Positions 44,450 to 52,103 of a stretch of 64,000 nucleotides of DNA are shown piece by piece. The stretch spans positions 1,756,469-1,820,468 of the forward strand of contig WJPL01000001.1 of NCBI GenBank assembly GCA_009649675.1. Reading direction: 5' to 3'. Every line of letters begins with the position of its first letter. Positions within the stretch are counted from its first letter, which is position 1. The DNA comes from Alphaproteobacteria bacterium HT1-32 (GTDB taxonomy: Bacteria; Pseudomonadota; Alphaproteobacteria; Rhodospirillales; HT1-32). Under the pieces are notes generated by a model, which was not told the origin of the DNA, did not search any database, and saw nothing but the letters and a program-made list of their open reading frames with translations. A program made the position numbers and the translations under genes.

Positions 44450-45952
44450 GTGTCTACCGAGACTGGCATTGAGCCGCCTGAACCCCGTGCATGGCAGGGC
44501 CGCCATGTTTCAATTGTTGAACTGCGGTTTCTGGCCCTTTTTGTGCCGGCGCTGTTTCTGGTCCTGGTGCTGCTGACGGCGGGTTATGAATGGCATAGTT
44601 ACAGCCGGGCGAGTCATCACCTGAAACAGCGGCTTGGGGCGGTTGCGTCGAACCTGTCGATCATCATGGCGGAGCCCCTTTATCGCCGTGACCGTCGCCA
44701 GATCAGACTGCTGATGGCGTCGGTGATAGCGGATGATGCTGTCGCTGCTTTCGCGATTTATGACATGAATGGGGGGCTGATCGATAATTTTGGCGTGCCG
44801 CAGGATGAACCGGCGGAATGGCGGATGTCACAGTTCGTGAACTTTGCGGATCAGGACGGGTTACGTCAGGCGGGGCGGCTGGAGATTGCCTTTACAGACC
44901 GGCATTTGCGGGAGCAGACCCTCAACCGGCTCGGCTTTGCTGTGCTCTCCGTCGGGGTGATGCTGCTGGCGGCGCTGGTCATTGTTCATGTTTCCTACAG
45001 TCGCTCGATCGGTCGGCCAATCGATGATCTCAGGCGCGCCTTCGGGGAAACCAGAGACGGGGCCAGGGGGCGTGTTACCTGGGACAGTGATGATGAAATC
45101 GGTGATCTGATGACCGCTTTCAACGCCTTGCAGGACCGGGAGGAGAAAAGCCTCGCTTTGCTCAAGCAGACCCAGAGTGATCTGGAAAGGCGGGTCAGGG
45201 AACGGACGCATGATCTGGAACAGGCAAGTACCGAGGCCCTGCTGGCCAATCGGGCAAAAACCCAGTTTCTTGCGGCGATGAGCCACGAGTTCCGGACGCC
45301 GCTTAATGCAACCATCGGGTTTGCCAGCCTGCTCATCGAAGACGCGGATTCGATTTCGCCTGAACGCCGCAGTCAGTATCTGGAGGAGATTGTCAGAAGC
45401 GGTGACATTCTGCTGTCGTTGCTGAGCAAATTGCTGGATTACAGCGAGCTGGAAACGGGAACCCTGAAGATCACGCCGGAAGCGGTTGACCCGCTGGTGA
45501 TCGTCGAAGCCGTGATTGCCGGGGAGACCGGCCGGGCTGCACAGAAGGCCGTGCATCTGGATTTTCAGACGGCCCTGGCGGGTGGCAACAAAATCTTTGT
45601 CGACGGTGCCCGGTACCGTCAGATCGTCACCAATCTTCTGGTCAATGCCATCAAGTACAACCGGTCAGACGGCCGGGTCTTTGTCAGTCTGGACAGCGTA
45701 AGGGATGGCTGGTGCCGCCTGACGATCCGCGATACCGGCGAAGGTATATCCGAGGCCATGCACGACAAGGTTTTTATTCCCTTTGATCGTCTGGGGCGGG
45801 AGGCCGGATCCATTGACGGTGCCGGGATTGGACTGGCGCTCGTAAAGCAGCTGACGATAAGGATGGGCGGAGAGATCGATTTCACATCGGTTGTGAATGA
45901 AGGTTCAACCTTCTGGGTCGAGTTTCCGTTTGTCAGCCGCGCCTCCGCCTGA
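44450..45952 (+). CDS. Membrane sensor histidine kinase
   Basis: A 500-residue kinase that starts with GTG. Two membrane segments (about residues 25-45 and 165-185) bound a periplasmic domain of about 115 residues with no match I can name. Then come a HAMP domain (RPIDDLRRAF... near 190), a coiled coil, HisKA with the phosphorylated His279 in AAMSHEFRTPLN, and HATPase with NLLVNAIKYN near 400, RDTGEGI near 428 and GAGIGLALVKQL near 458. No response regulator is next to it. The adjacent YHS gene is its likely partner in sensing. Confidence 0.9.
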   Translation: MSTETGIEPPEPRAWQGRHVSIVELRFLALFVPALFLVLVLLTAGYEWHSYSRASHHLKQRLGAVASNLSIIMAEPLYRRDRRQIRLLMASVIADDAVAAFAIYDMNGGLIDNFGVPQDEPAEWRMSQFVNFADQDGLRQAGRLEIAFTDRHLREQTLNRLGFAVLSVGVMLLAALVIVHVSYSRSIGRPIDDLRRAFGETRDGARGRVTWDSDDEIGDLMTAFNALQDREEKSLALLKQTQSDLERRVRERTHDLEQASTEALLANRAKTQFLAAMSHEFRTPLNATIGFASLLIEDADSISPERRSQYLEEIVRSGDILLSLLSKLLDYSELETGTLKITPEAVDPLVIVEAVIAGETGRAAQKAVHLDFQTALAGGNKIFVDGARYRQIVTNLLVNAIKYNRSDGRVFVSLDSVRDGWCRLTIRDTGEGISEAMHDKVFIPFDRLGREAGSIDGAGIGLALVKQLTIRMGGEIDFTSVVNEGSTFWVEFPFVSRASA

Positions 45953-46882
45953 AAACCGGGGGCTGGTCTCGATGCAGTTGCGGCCATTCATTTTTGCGGC
46001 ATAAAGCGCCTTGTCAGCTGCTTCTATATCCTGATCGAGTTGTGTCGGATCATTACCGCACAGCGAAGCCCCAATCGAAACGGTTACGGGGTGAGGCAGT
46101 GTGCCGGGCTGGAGGTGAAGGTTTTCCACAGACTGGCGAATTCTTTCGGCGGCCAGAATGATCTGCCCCTGTTCGGTACTGTTGAGCAGGGCAAGAAACT
46201 CCTCACCACCCCATCTTGTGACGATATCACCAAGGCGGAGGCTGTCCGAGATGGCTTTGGCAATCTGACACAGAATTTCGTCGCCGGTAGCATGCCCGTG
46301 CTGATCGTTGAAGGATTTGAACAGATCAACATCAATCATCAGCAGCCCGAGTGTTTTTCCACCGCGTTCAGCCTCGGCAAATTTCTGAGCAGCAACATCT
46401 TCCAGAAACCGGCGGTTTCGCAAACCCGTCAGGGGATCGGTTGTCGCCCTTTCCTGCAACTGTGACTCGATGGCTTTCTCTTCGGTAATATCCCGGAACA
46501 GGCTGACATATCCGCGAACCCGGCCAGCCGGGTCGACATCAGGCGTATAGGTTGCAAGTAACCAGATTTCTTCTTTCGTGTCCGGGAGGGTCGCCTTGAA
46601 ACTGAACTCGCTGGCCATGCCGTTCAGGGCGCGTGCGACGCGATTGTGAATCATTTCAATCACATCATCCGACAGCCATTCATTCTGTACGATTGCGTCT
46701 ATGGACTGGCCGATAACGTCAGAGGCAGACTGGCGAACGGCTTTCAGATATGAATTGTTGGCATAGCGATAAATCCGGTTGCGATCGACATAGGCAATTG
46801 CCGTTGGCAGGGCGTCTGTCACCACGCCGAGCAGGGCGGCACCTATGCTGTCGGTATCCGGACAGTCATCGTCTCTGATCAT
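45905..46882 (-). CDS. PAS-GGDEF sensor diguanylate cyclase
   Basis: About 325 residues from ATG at MIRDDDCPDTD; a GTG 36 bases upstream is possible. A PAS domain spans roughly residues 20-135 (ALPTAIAYVDRNRIYRYANN in part). The GGDEF domain has TTDPLTGLRNRRFL near 150, LLMIDVDLFKSFND near 182, and the active-site WGGEEFL near 228; RLGD five residues before it is the inhibitory site. The product is a cyclic-di-GMP synthase. Its 3' end overlaps the kinase gene by 48 bases on the opposite strand. Confidence 0.92.
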   Translation of the reverse strand: MIRDDDCPDTDSIGAALLGVVTDALPTAIAYVDRNRIYRYANNSYLKAVRQSASDVIGQSIDAIVQNEWLSDDVIEMIHNRVARALNGMASEFSFKATLPDTKEEIWLLATYTPDVDPAGRVRGYVSLFRDITEEKAIESQLQERATTDPLTGLRNRRFLEDVAAQKFAEAERGGKTLGLLMIDVDLFKSFNDQHGHATGDEILCQIAKAISDSLRLGDIVTRWGGEEFLALLNSTEQGQIILAAERIRQSVENLHLQPGTLPHPVTVSIGASLCGNDPTQLDQDIEAADKALYAAKMNGRNCIETSPRFSGGGAADKRKLDPEG

Positions 46883-47096
46883 GCAATCACTTTCATTCCG
46901 GTTCGGGATGATGCCCACTTTTGCGGGCCGGATAGTGGGCCATCTGACGGTGAAGCAAAGTGATCTGAGTCACTGGACCGTCAGGAATTAGAAGAATCAG
47001 CAGATAACAAAATTTTCAGTGTCATGCGGGGGGTCAAAAACCTGTCATGAAACCGGATTAGGGTCCGCCAACTCAACTCAACGGAGATCCGGTTAC

Positions 47097-48407
47097 ATGA
47101 GAATTATGACATTCAGTACAGCGATGTTTCTGGCGGCGACATCGCTTCAGGCAGCAGACGTTACGGTTCTGACTATTGATGATCCGCTCAGCCAGTGGCG
47201 CAATGTCGATTATCCCAATGGTCAGCAGGTAACCTACAGTGTTGGTCTGGGTTCCGGCGCCTTCCGTCATGCCTCTGATCCGACGAATGTCATCTATGCG
47301 GTTTCGGACCGCGGTCCGAACTTCACCTGCAAGGCCGCCATCAAACTGATGGGCGAGGAAAGCCAGGCTCTCTGCAAGGGCATCAAGGGTGCTCGGTTCT
47401 ATCCGACACCGGATTATACGCCGTCGATCTATCGTCTGGAACTGGATATCGCTGCGGGAAGCTTTCTGGTGAAGGATGTTATTTCGCTGAAAACGGCATC
47501 CGGTCTTGCGGTTTCCGGCATGCTCAACCCGCAGACGGTTGCAAAGACGGATGTGGGCATTGACCTGAAGGGTAACAAACTGGCCTTCAGTCCTGATGCG
47601 ATTGATGCGGAAGGAATTGTGAAGTTGTCTGATGGCAGTTTCTGGATCGGCGAGGAAATGGGTCCCTCGATCCTGCATGTTGCTGCTGACGGACGGGTGC
47701 TCAGACGTCTGGTGCCGGCCGATGCTGCGGCGGATTATGCAGGGGCGGATACCGAGATCGTTGCAAGTCTGCCAGCCGTGTTATCACGTCGTCAGGCGAA
47801 CCGTGGTATCGAATCAATGGCGGTCTCTCCGGATGAGAAATTTCTCTATTTCATGGTTCAGAACCCGCTGGCAAACCCGGATGCAAAAACCTATGCCGCG
47901 TCAAAGAATACGCGTCTGTTTAAGCTTGACCGCGAGTCGGGCAAGCTTGTCGGAGAATATATCTACCAGCTTGATGATCCGCAGACCTTCGGCCTTGATC
48001 CGTCGGACAAGCAAAATGCACCGCGAATCTCCGAAGTAACGGCTCTTGGACTGGACCGGCTGCTGATGCTGGAACGGACAGATGGTACCACCAAGCTGCA
48101 TGAAGTGACCCTTGAAGGTGCCACGAACATTCTCGGCAGCCGCTGGGACGATCCGTCGACCAGTCCGTCGCTGGAAGCCGGCAATGACCTCAGGGCGCTG
48201 GACCTCGTCGCGGTTCCCAAGACGCTGCGCTTTGATACCTCCCGCGATTACAGGGATGCGCCGACGAAAATCGAAGGGGTGGCTTTTCTCGGTGATGGTT
48301 CGATGGCGTTGATCAACGACAATGATTTCGGCATTAATGGTGATGCAACCCGCATCCTTGTTGTCAAAGGTGCGGTGTCGGCCGATCCGGCTTTGTGGCG
48401 TCGTTAA
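47097..48407 (+). CDS. Secreted esterase-like protein of the phytase-like family
   Basis: About 436 residues from ATG at MRIMTFSTAMFLAA, signal peptide ending in LQAAD. The line GLGSGAFRHASDPTNVIYAVSDRGPNF, in part, near residue 45 and WIGEEMGPSILHV near 182 are typical of the phytase-like/esterase-like beta-propeller family (PF13449), as are RGIESMAVSPDEKFLYF near 238 and KIEGVAFLGDGSMALINDNDFG, in part, near 395. It is probably a periplasmic or extracellular phosphoester or ester hydrolase. A hairpin at 48460-48498 follows. Confidence 0.85.
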   Translation: MRIMTFSTAMFLAATSLQAADVTVLTIDDPLSQWRNVDYPNGQQVTYSVGLGSGAFRHASDPTNVIYAVSDRGPNFTCKAAIKLMGEESQALCKGIKGARFYPTPDYTPSIYRLELDIAAGSFLVKDVISLKTASGLAVSGMLNPQTVAKTDVGIDLKGNKLAFSPDAIDAEGIVKLSDGSFWIGEEMGPSILHVAADGRVLRRLVPADAAADYAGADTEIVASLPAVLSRRQANRGIESMAVSPDEKFLYFMVQNPLANPDAKTYAASKNTRLFKLDRESGKLVGEYIYQLDDPQTFGLDPSDKQNAPRISEVTALGLDRLLMLERTDGTTKLHEVTLEGATNILGSRWDDPSTSPSLEAGNDLRALDLVAVPKTLRFDTSRDYRDAPTKIEGVAFLGDGSMALINDNDFGINGDATRILVVKGAVSADPALWRR

Positions 48408-48459
48408 TCCGGTTACATGAGTGAGCGGCGGTTTGGCGTTCACGAAATATAGAGACTTT

Positions 48460-48498
48460 CCGGGCTAGTCAGAGACTGAGAGTTTCTGACTGGCCCGG
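48460..48498 (+). terminator. Hairpin after the phytase-like gene
   Basis: Arms CCGGGCTAGTCAGA (48460-48473) and TCTGACTGGCCCGG (48485-48498) pair over 14 bp with one G-U wobble and an 11-base loop. It stands 52 bases after the stop and before the next gene's ribosome-binding site. The 3' arm is echoed near 50590. Confidence 0.65.
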
Positions 48499-48535
48499 TT
48501 CCATCTGGCCGGTCCGGTTTTCGGAGGATCGCCGG

Positions 48536-50074
48536 ATGGCGTTGACAGCATCGGAAGAAATTGCGCTTCGCGCCGCGTTCATGGAGATCACCCGCGAACG
48601 CAGGAAAGCCCTTCAGGCTATGTTCGAAGGCACCCAGCTGAAGCCGAAAAGCCTGCTGGATGACGCCAAGGATATGGCGAAGGAAGCCAACAAGGCCCGT
48701 AAATCCGTCCAGAAAATTCCCGGCCTCAACGCGCCGGACATCGATATTCCCAGCCTCAATGTGGATCTGTTCAAGGGCATTGATCTGCGCAAGCTGATCG
48801 ATATCGATATTCCGTCGCTCAGCATTCCGGGCTGGGATCTCAGTCTGGTGCCTAATTTCAAGCTGGGAAGCATCCCCGGCTTCAGCCTGCCGAAAGTCCG
48901 GCTCAATCTGAAAGGGCTGATTAAATACAAGGACCTGTTGCCGGACATCTCGCTGCCGGCGCTGGTCTGGGCTATCGGTGTCAAGTTCCCCCATCTGACC
49001 CTGCCGTCGGTATTGTGGGACCTGCAGGGCATTCTGGGGATTGACCTGAATCTGCGACTCAGTTTTCCGGATTTCGTGATTCCGGATCTTCGGGTTGATC
49101 TGCCGAACCTTTCGGTTCCGGATATCTCGCTGCCTTATGTCGATGTCCCCTCGATCGACATTGACTTCCCGTCCATTGATCTCTCGGCGATCGAGATTCC
49201 GGGAATCAATCTCGATCTCTATTTAAAGGTCCCGGGATTCGACAAGGTTCTGAAGCTGCTGTTCGAACTGTTCGATGTCGTCGAACTGCCGGATATTCTG
49301 GCAGAACTGGGAACGGAGTTCATTACCGACTTTATCTCATCGGCTCTGCCAATCGTGCAGCAGGTCAAGAGCGGCAGCAAGGCGGCGATGGAATGGGGCA
49401 AGGCGGCGCAGGATCTTCACAAGGCCCATAAAGTGACCAAGCATATGCCCTTCATCCTGCCGGGAAACGCCCGGGATGCCTGCACGGCCCTGCAGCGTCT
49501 GCTGAATGAAAGTTCGGCCGAGCATGCGGGTCTGGCAACCATTCATACGGCGCAATTCGCCGTTTCCACTGCCGGACTATTTGCCGATCTCGGTGGTGCG
49601 ACCGGACCGGCAACATCTGCGGTCGCTTCTCTCGCAAAGCTTTGTCAGAAGGTTACGATCTTCGCGATGAAGTATAAGGAAATGAAGAAAATCAACGCGA
49701 TCCTGCGGAACAATCCGGCAGAAAAGCTTGATTCCAACATCTTCCAGGTCTCGCCGTTGCTGGGCTGCTATTATCTGGCTAACAGTACCACGTCGAATGT
49801 CCTGAATATTCTCTGTGACAATATTCTGATGGATAACTGGATGCTGGATGCAGAGACCAACAAGAAGAAGCATCTGGATCCGCTGATTAAGGATTCACAA
49901 CGCTTTATCGATAAATCACGCTACGTGCTCTCGCCGATCCGTCAGGACAAGGGCATGTATGTTGAGCGCGGATATTTCGAGAAAAAGAAAGAGGCCGCCG
50001 CCCTCTATTTCAAGAAGAAGATGGGCTTTGCACCACAGGATGCGAAGGTGAAAACGCATCGGTATATCGGATAG
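48536..50074 (+). CDS. Unknown 512-residue protein with Pro/Asp-rich beta repeats
   Basis: A protein I do not recognise. Ribosome-binding site CGGAGGATC precedes the ATG. Residues 1-60 are charged helix (LRAAFMEITRERRKALQAMF). Residues 60-230 are a run of short repeats built on the pattern I-P-S-L/I-x-I/V-D (DIDIPSLNVDL, IDIPSLSIPGWDL, VDLPNLSVPDISLP, VPSIDIDFPSIDLS), about one every 7-11 residues, suggesting a beta-solenoid or hairpin stack. Residues 300-512 are again helical with several Cys and lysine-rich ends. No signal peptide. Nearest relatives unknown; a structural or surface-binding role is a guess. Confidence 0.75.
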   Translation: MALTASEEIALRAAFMEITRERRKALQAMFEGTQLKPKSLLDDAKDMAKEANKARKSVQKIPGLNAPDIDIPSLNVDLFKGIDLRKLIDIDIPSLSIPGWDLSLVPNFKLGSIPGFSLPKVRLNLKGLIKYKDLLPDISLPALVWAIGVKFPHLTLPSVLWDLQGILGIDLNLRLSFPDFVIPDLRVDLPNLSVPDISLPYVDVPSIDIDFPSIDLSAIEIPGINLDLYLKVPGFDKVLKLLFELFDVVELPDILAELGTEFITDFISSALPIVQQVKSGSKAAMEWGKAAQDLHKAHKVTKHMPFILPGNARDACTALQRLLNESSAEHAGLATIHTAQFAVSTAGLFADLGGATGPATSAVASLAKLCQKVTIFAMKYKEMKKINAILRNNPAEKLDSNIFQVSPLLGCYYLANSTTSNVLNILCDNILMDNWMLDAETNKKKHLDPLIKDSQRFIDKSRYVLSPIRQDKGMYVERGYFEKKKEAAALYFKKKMGFAPQDAKVKTHRYIG

Positions 50075-50153
50075 CCGGGGCAGGGCCTCCGGATAATCTG
50101 AAAAGCGGCCCCGCCACCGGTTCGGGTGCTGCAGGGCCGCCGTTCTGACCGGT

Positions 50154-50402
50154 CTAGTGCCGGATAGCTGTCCGGTGAGCCAGTCGTCCGATAACATCGT
50201 GGAACAACCGGTCGACAACCAGATGCCGGACCCATGATGAGGCGGCGATGATCATGCTGCTGACAGCCTGTGCACGCAGCTTCTCGCTCCGGCGGATATA
50301 ATAATCCATCATCTCCGGCGAGACCCTGACATAGGTCAGGCGCTCGTTCGTTTCGGACGGTTCGGCAATCCACTCATTTTCGATATTGGTATAGGGCCAC
50401 AT
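50154..50402 (-). CDS. Small hypothetical protein
   Basis: About 82 residues from ATG at MWPYTNIENEWIAEP, preceded by TTGGAGAG; the longer frame runs into AT-rich leader DNA. The middle line EMMDYYIRRSEKLRAQAVSS (residues 30-49) and the basic C-terminus recall short, basic alphaproteobacterial proteins of unknown function. A long AT-rich leader with an inverted repeat (50449-50519) lies upstream. Confidence 0.6.
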   Translation of the reverse strand: MWPYTNIENEWIAEPSETNERLTYVRVSPEMMDYYIRRSEKLRAQAVSSMIIAASSWVRHLVVDRLFHDVIGRLAHRTAIRH

Positions 50403-50715
50403 GGAAACTCTCCAAAGTTGTTTGTGCCCCTCCCTTGATTTGATTTTTATATTGCATCGCAGCATACATATAATTCTGTTTTCACAAAGAGATATAATTG
50501 AAATGCTGCATTGCAATATTTTCATGGGTTGGATCTGAACATATTGAACCCGTGCGGGGGTTTGTTTGTTCCGGCAATGTCAGTGTTTTTTGACTGGCCC
50601 GTTCATCTGGGCTTGTGAGTGATCGGGAGTTAAAATTTCTATTAAGGTATGTTTGTGTTGTAAAAAACAAACATAGAGGGAATTATTTCATGATGTCATA
50701 GTCGGAAAGCAATAA
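50403..50715. promoter_or_regulatory. AT-rich divergent intergenic region
   Basis: A 313-base gap that is much richer in A/T than its surroundings. It holds the inverted repeat 50449-50519, and a second dyad, TATGTTTGT (50648-50656) with ACAAACATA (50667-50675), 41 bases before the zinc-ribbon gene. Promoters for both flanking genes should lie here; no RNA gene is evident. Confidence 0.5.
50449..50519. repeat. Imperfect inverted repeat in AT-rich leader
   Basis: Arms ATATTGCATCGCAGCAT (50449-50465) and ATGCTGCATTGCAATAT (50503-50519) match at 15 of 17 positions around a 37-base spacer. The spacer also holds ATATAATT twice. It lies 47 bases upstream of the 82-residue gene on the minus strand and may be a regulator site or a leader hairpin. 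Confidence 0.6.
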
Positions 50716-51126
50716 ATGGAAATAGCCTGCCCGAAATGTGGAACGGACACCCGTCTTCCCCTGCCATTCGGAATTACATGTGCTTCCTGTAAAGCGCATA
50801 TCGCGGATGGAAAGTTTGATCGTCGAAGCAACCGGCTCGGTCGCCTGGTCTTTGTCGCGGCCGCTACGGGTGCCTTGAGTTATACGATTATGTCCTCTGA
50901 CCGTTATCCGATCGCAACAGAATATGCGATTGTCGAAAGCTGTGTCGGGAATTCAAAGCGAAGCCTTCTTGACAGGGAGGTTCGCGAGAAAAGAGACGTG
51001 TGCCTGTGCGCTTTGGAGCAGACACAACAGGATTTGACTCTGGATGATCTTGAGGGAGACCGGAAGGCCTTTTTCAGCACGTTCAAGGTGAAAGCGGAAG
51101 AATGCCGGGCCGAGAATGCCCGATAG
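50716..51126 (+). CDS. Zinc-ribbon membrane protein, unknown function
   Basis: A 136-residue protein. The N-terminus has two CxxC pairs (CPKCGTD at 5-11 and CASCKAH around 24-30), which should bind one zinc. A single membrane segment lies near 42-60 (LVFVAAATGALSYTIM). The C-terminal part outside has several Cys (ESCVGN, DVCLCALEQ, EECRAE) and reads as helical. No known family is recognised. A dyad lies in front of it. Confidence 0.72.
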   Translation: MEIACPKCGTDTRLPLPFGITCASCKAHIADGKFDRRSNRLGRLVFVAAATGALSYTIMSSDRYPIATEYAIVESCVGNSKRSLLDREVREKRDVCLCALEQTQQDLTLDDLEGDRKAFFSTFKVKAEECRAENAR

Positions 51127-51166
51127 GAGACAGTCTGGTCTCCCATCGGGCGGCCCGGAACGGGGC

Positions 51167-51328
51167 TTACTTTTTGTTTTCTTTTGCTGCCTCCACGGCC
51201 CGTTTCACAAATCCCTGATCACTGTTCGGCTTCCCTCTGGCAGCCCTTTCTATCCTTTCCGCAGCTTCTTTCGTCATCGGGGTGACCTGCTTGCCGGAAG
51301 TGGGGTTGTTCTTCGTTTTCTTCGACAT
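51167..51328 (-). CDS. Small SMP-like protein (53 residues)
   Basis: A short gene starting MSKKTKNNPTSGKQVTPMTK and ending VKRAVEAAKENKK. The pattern MTKEAAERIERAARG with the later GFVKRAVEAAKEN resembles seed-maturation-protein-like (SMP) small proteins, in which a TxEAAxRIxxA line is typical; these are linked to stress tolerance. It is lysine-rich and very hydrophilic. The ATG has no strong ribosome-binding site that I can see. It is divergent from the HTH-like gene at 51407. Confidence 0.6.
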   Translation of the reverse strand: MSKKTKNNPTSGKQVTPMTKEAAERIERAARGKPNSDQGFVKRAVEAAKENKK

Positions 51329-51406
51329 GCTATTACTCCATTAGCTTGGTTTGAGAAATGTCAGGAATGTCCTGACAACAACGTTATCCGGTAACGGTGG
51401 GGACAA

Positions 51407-51778
51407 ATGGGGACAAACGAGGAAGAAAAACGGGCTGATGAGTTGTATGATGCGCTTTCTCACCTGCTGCGCCGGGCCGGGTGGTCTCAGCGACAGGCCG
51501 CAGACTTCATTTGGTATGAAAAGAATGAGGACGATGACGACAGTGAGGAGAAAAGGGAAAAGCACTATCAGAATTTCAAACGGTGGTTACACAGGCGGAT
51601 ACTCAACAATAAATCGATTGAGCGACTTGAGCGATATATCGAGCTGCTGTCGCGGGACTACGAGATCAGGCAGTCCTGCGGCTATTCGGTTCGGGTCTAT
51701 AATCTGGAATTCAAGAACGATTCTGACATGACTGAAATCTCACAGCATCTGGATAAGCTGATATTTACGGATTGCTGA
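51407..51778 (+). CDS. Hypothetical protein with HTH-like N-terminus
   Basis: A 123-residue acidic protein. LLRRAGWSQRQAADFIWYE (residues 20-38) fits a helix-turn-helix, followed by an acid-rich loop (EDDDDSEEK). The rest is helical and basic-acidic mixed (RWLHRRILNNKSIERLERY). It could be a small regulator; no family recognised. The ATG follows GGTGGGGACAA. An overlapping frame on the same strand was judged a shadow because its composition is poor. Confidence 0.55.
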   Translation: MGTNEEEKRADELYDALSHLLRRAGWSQRQAADFIWYEKNEDDDDSEEKREKHYQNFKRWLHRRILNNKSIERLERYIELLSRDYEIRQSCGYSVRVYNLEFKNDSDMTEISQHLDKLIFTDC

Positions 51779-52103
51779 CACTGTACGGGCATCCGGCAAA
51801 ATGCCGACCAGTTCCGTCTACACGTTATTTTCTCAGATCAGATATACTGTACCGAACCTGATACCCGTCTGGCGGTCGATCCAGTGCGCGCATGTCGTAC
51901 AACAACGGACGATAGGGGGCAGTTTGCCACTTTGCATCGGGGCCACGCAGGTATTGTGGAAAGTACGTATCGTTACGAAGGCCTTCTGGAGGTAACTTGG
52001 AAGCGACTGCGATATATTGATTTTTTTAGCACTTAAAACTTGTTGGTTTTATTAGAATTTATGCCAAAAGTATATTTTTCAGAGATGATTTCTGGGGTTA
52101 TTC
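51779..52103. other. Intergenic stretch before the kinase gene
   Basis: About 325 bases without a supported gene. Its last 100 bases are AT-rich and should hold the promoter of the kinase gene at 52104. I see no tRNA, repeat or strong hairpin in it. Confidence 0.5.

Noticed and set aside
51351-51731. Plus-strand frame of 126 codons over the HTH-like gene
   Set aside because: Overlaps almost all of the better 123-codon gene in another frame; composition is rich in Arg, Ser, Gly and Thr without pattern.
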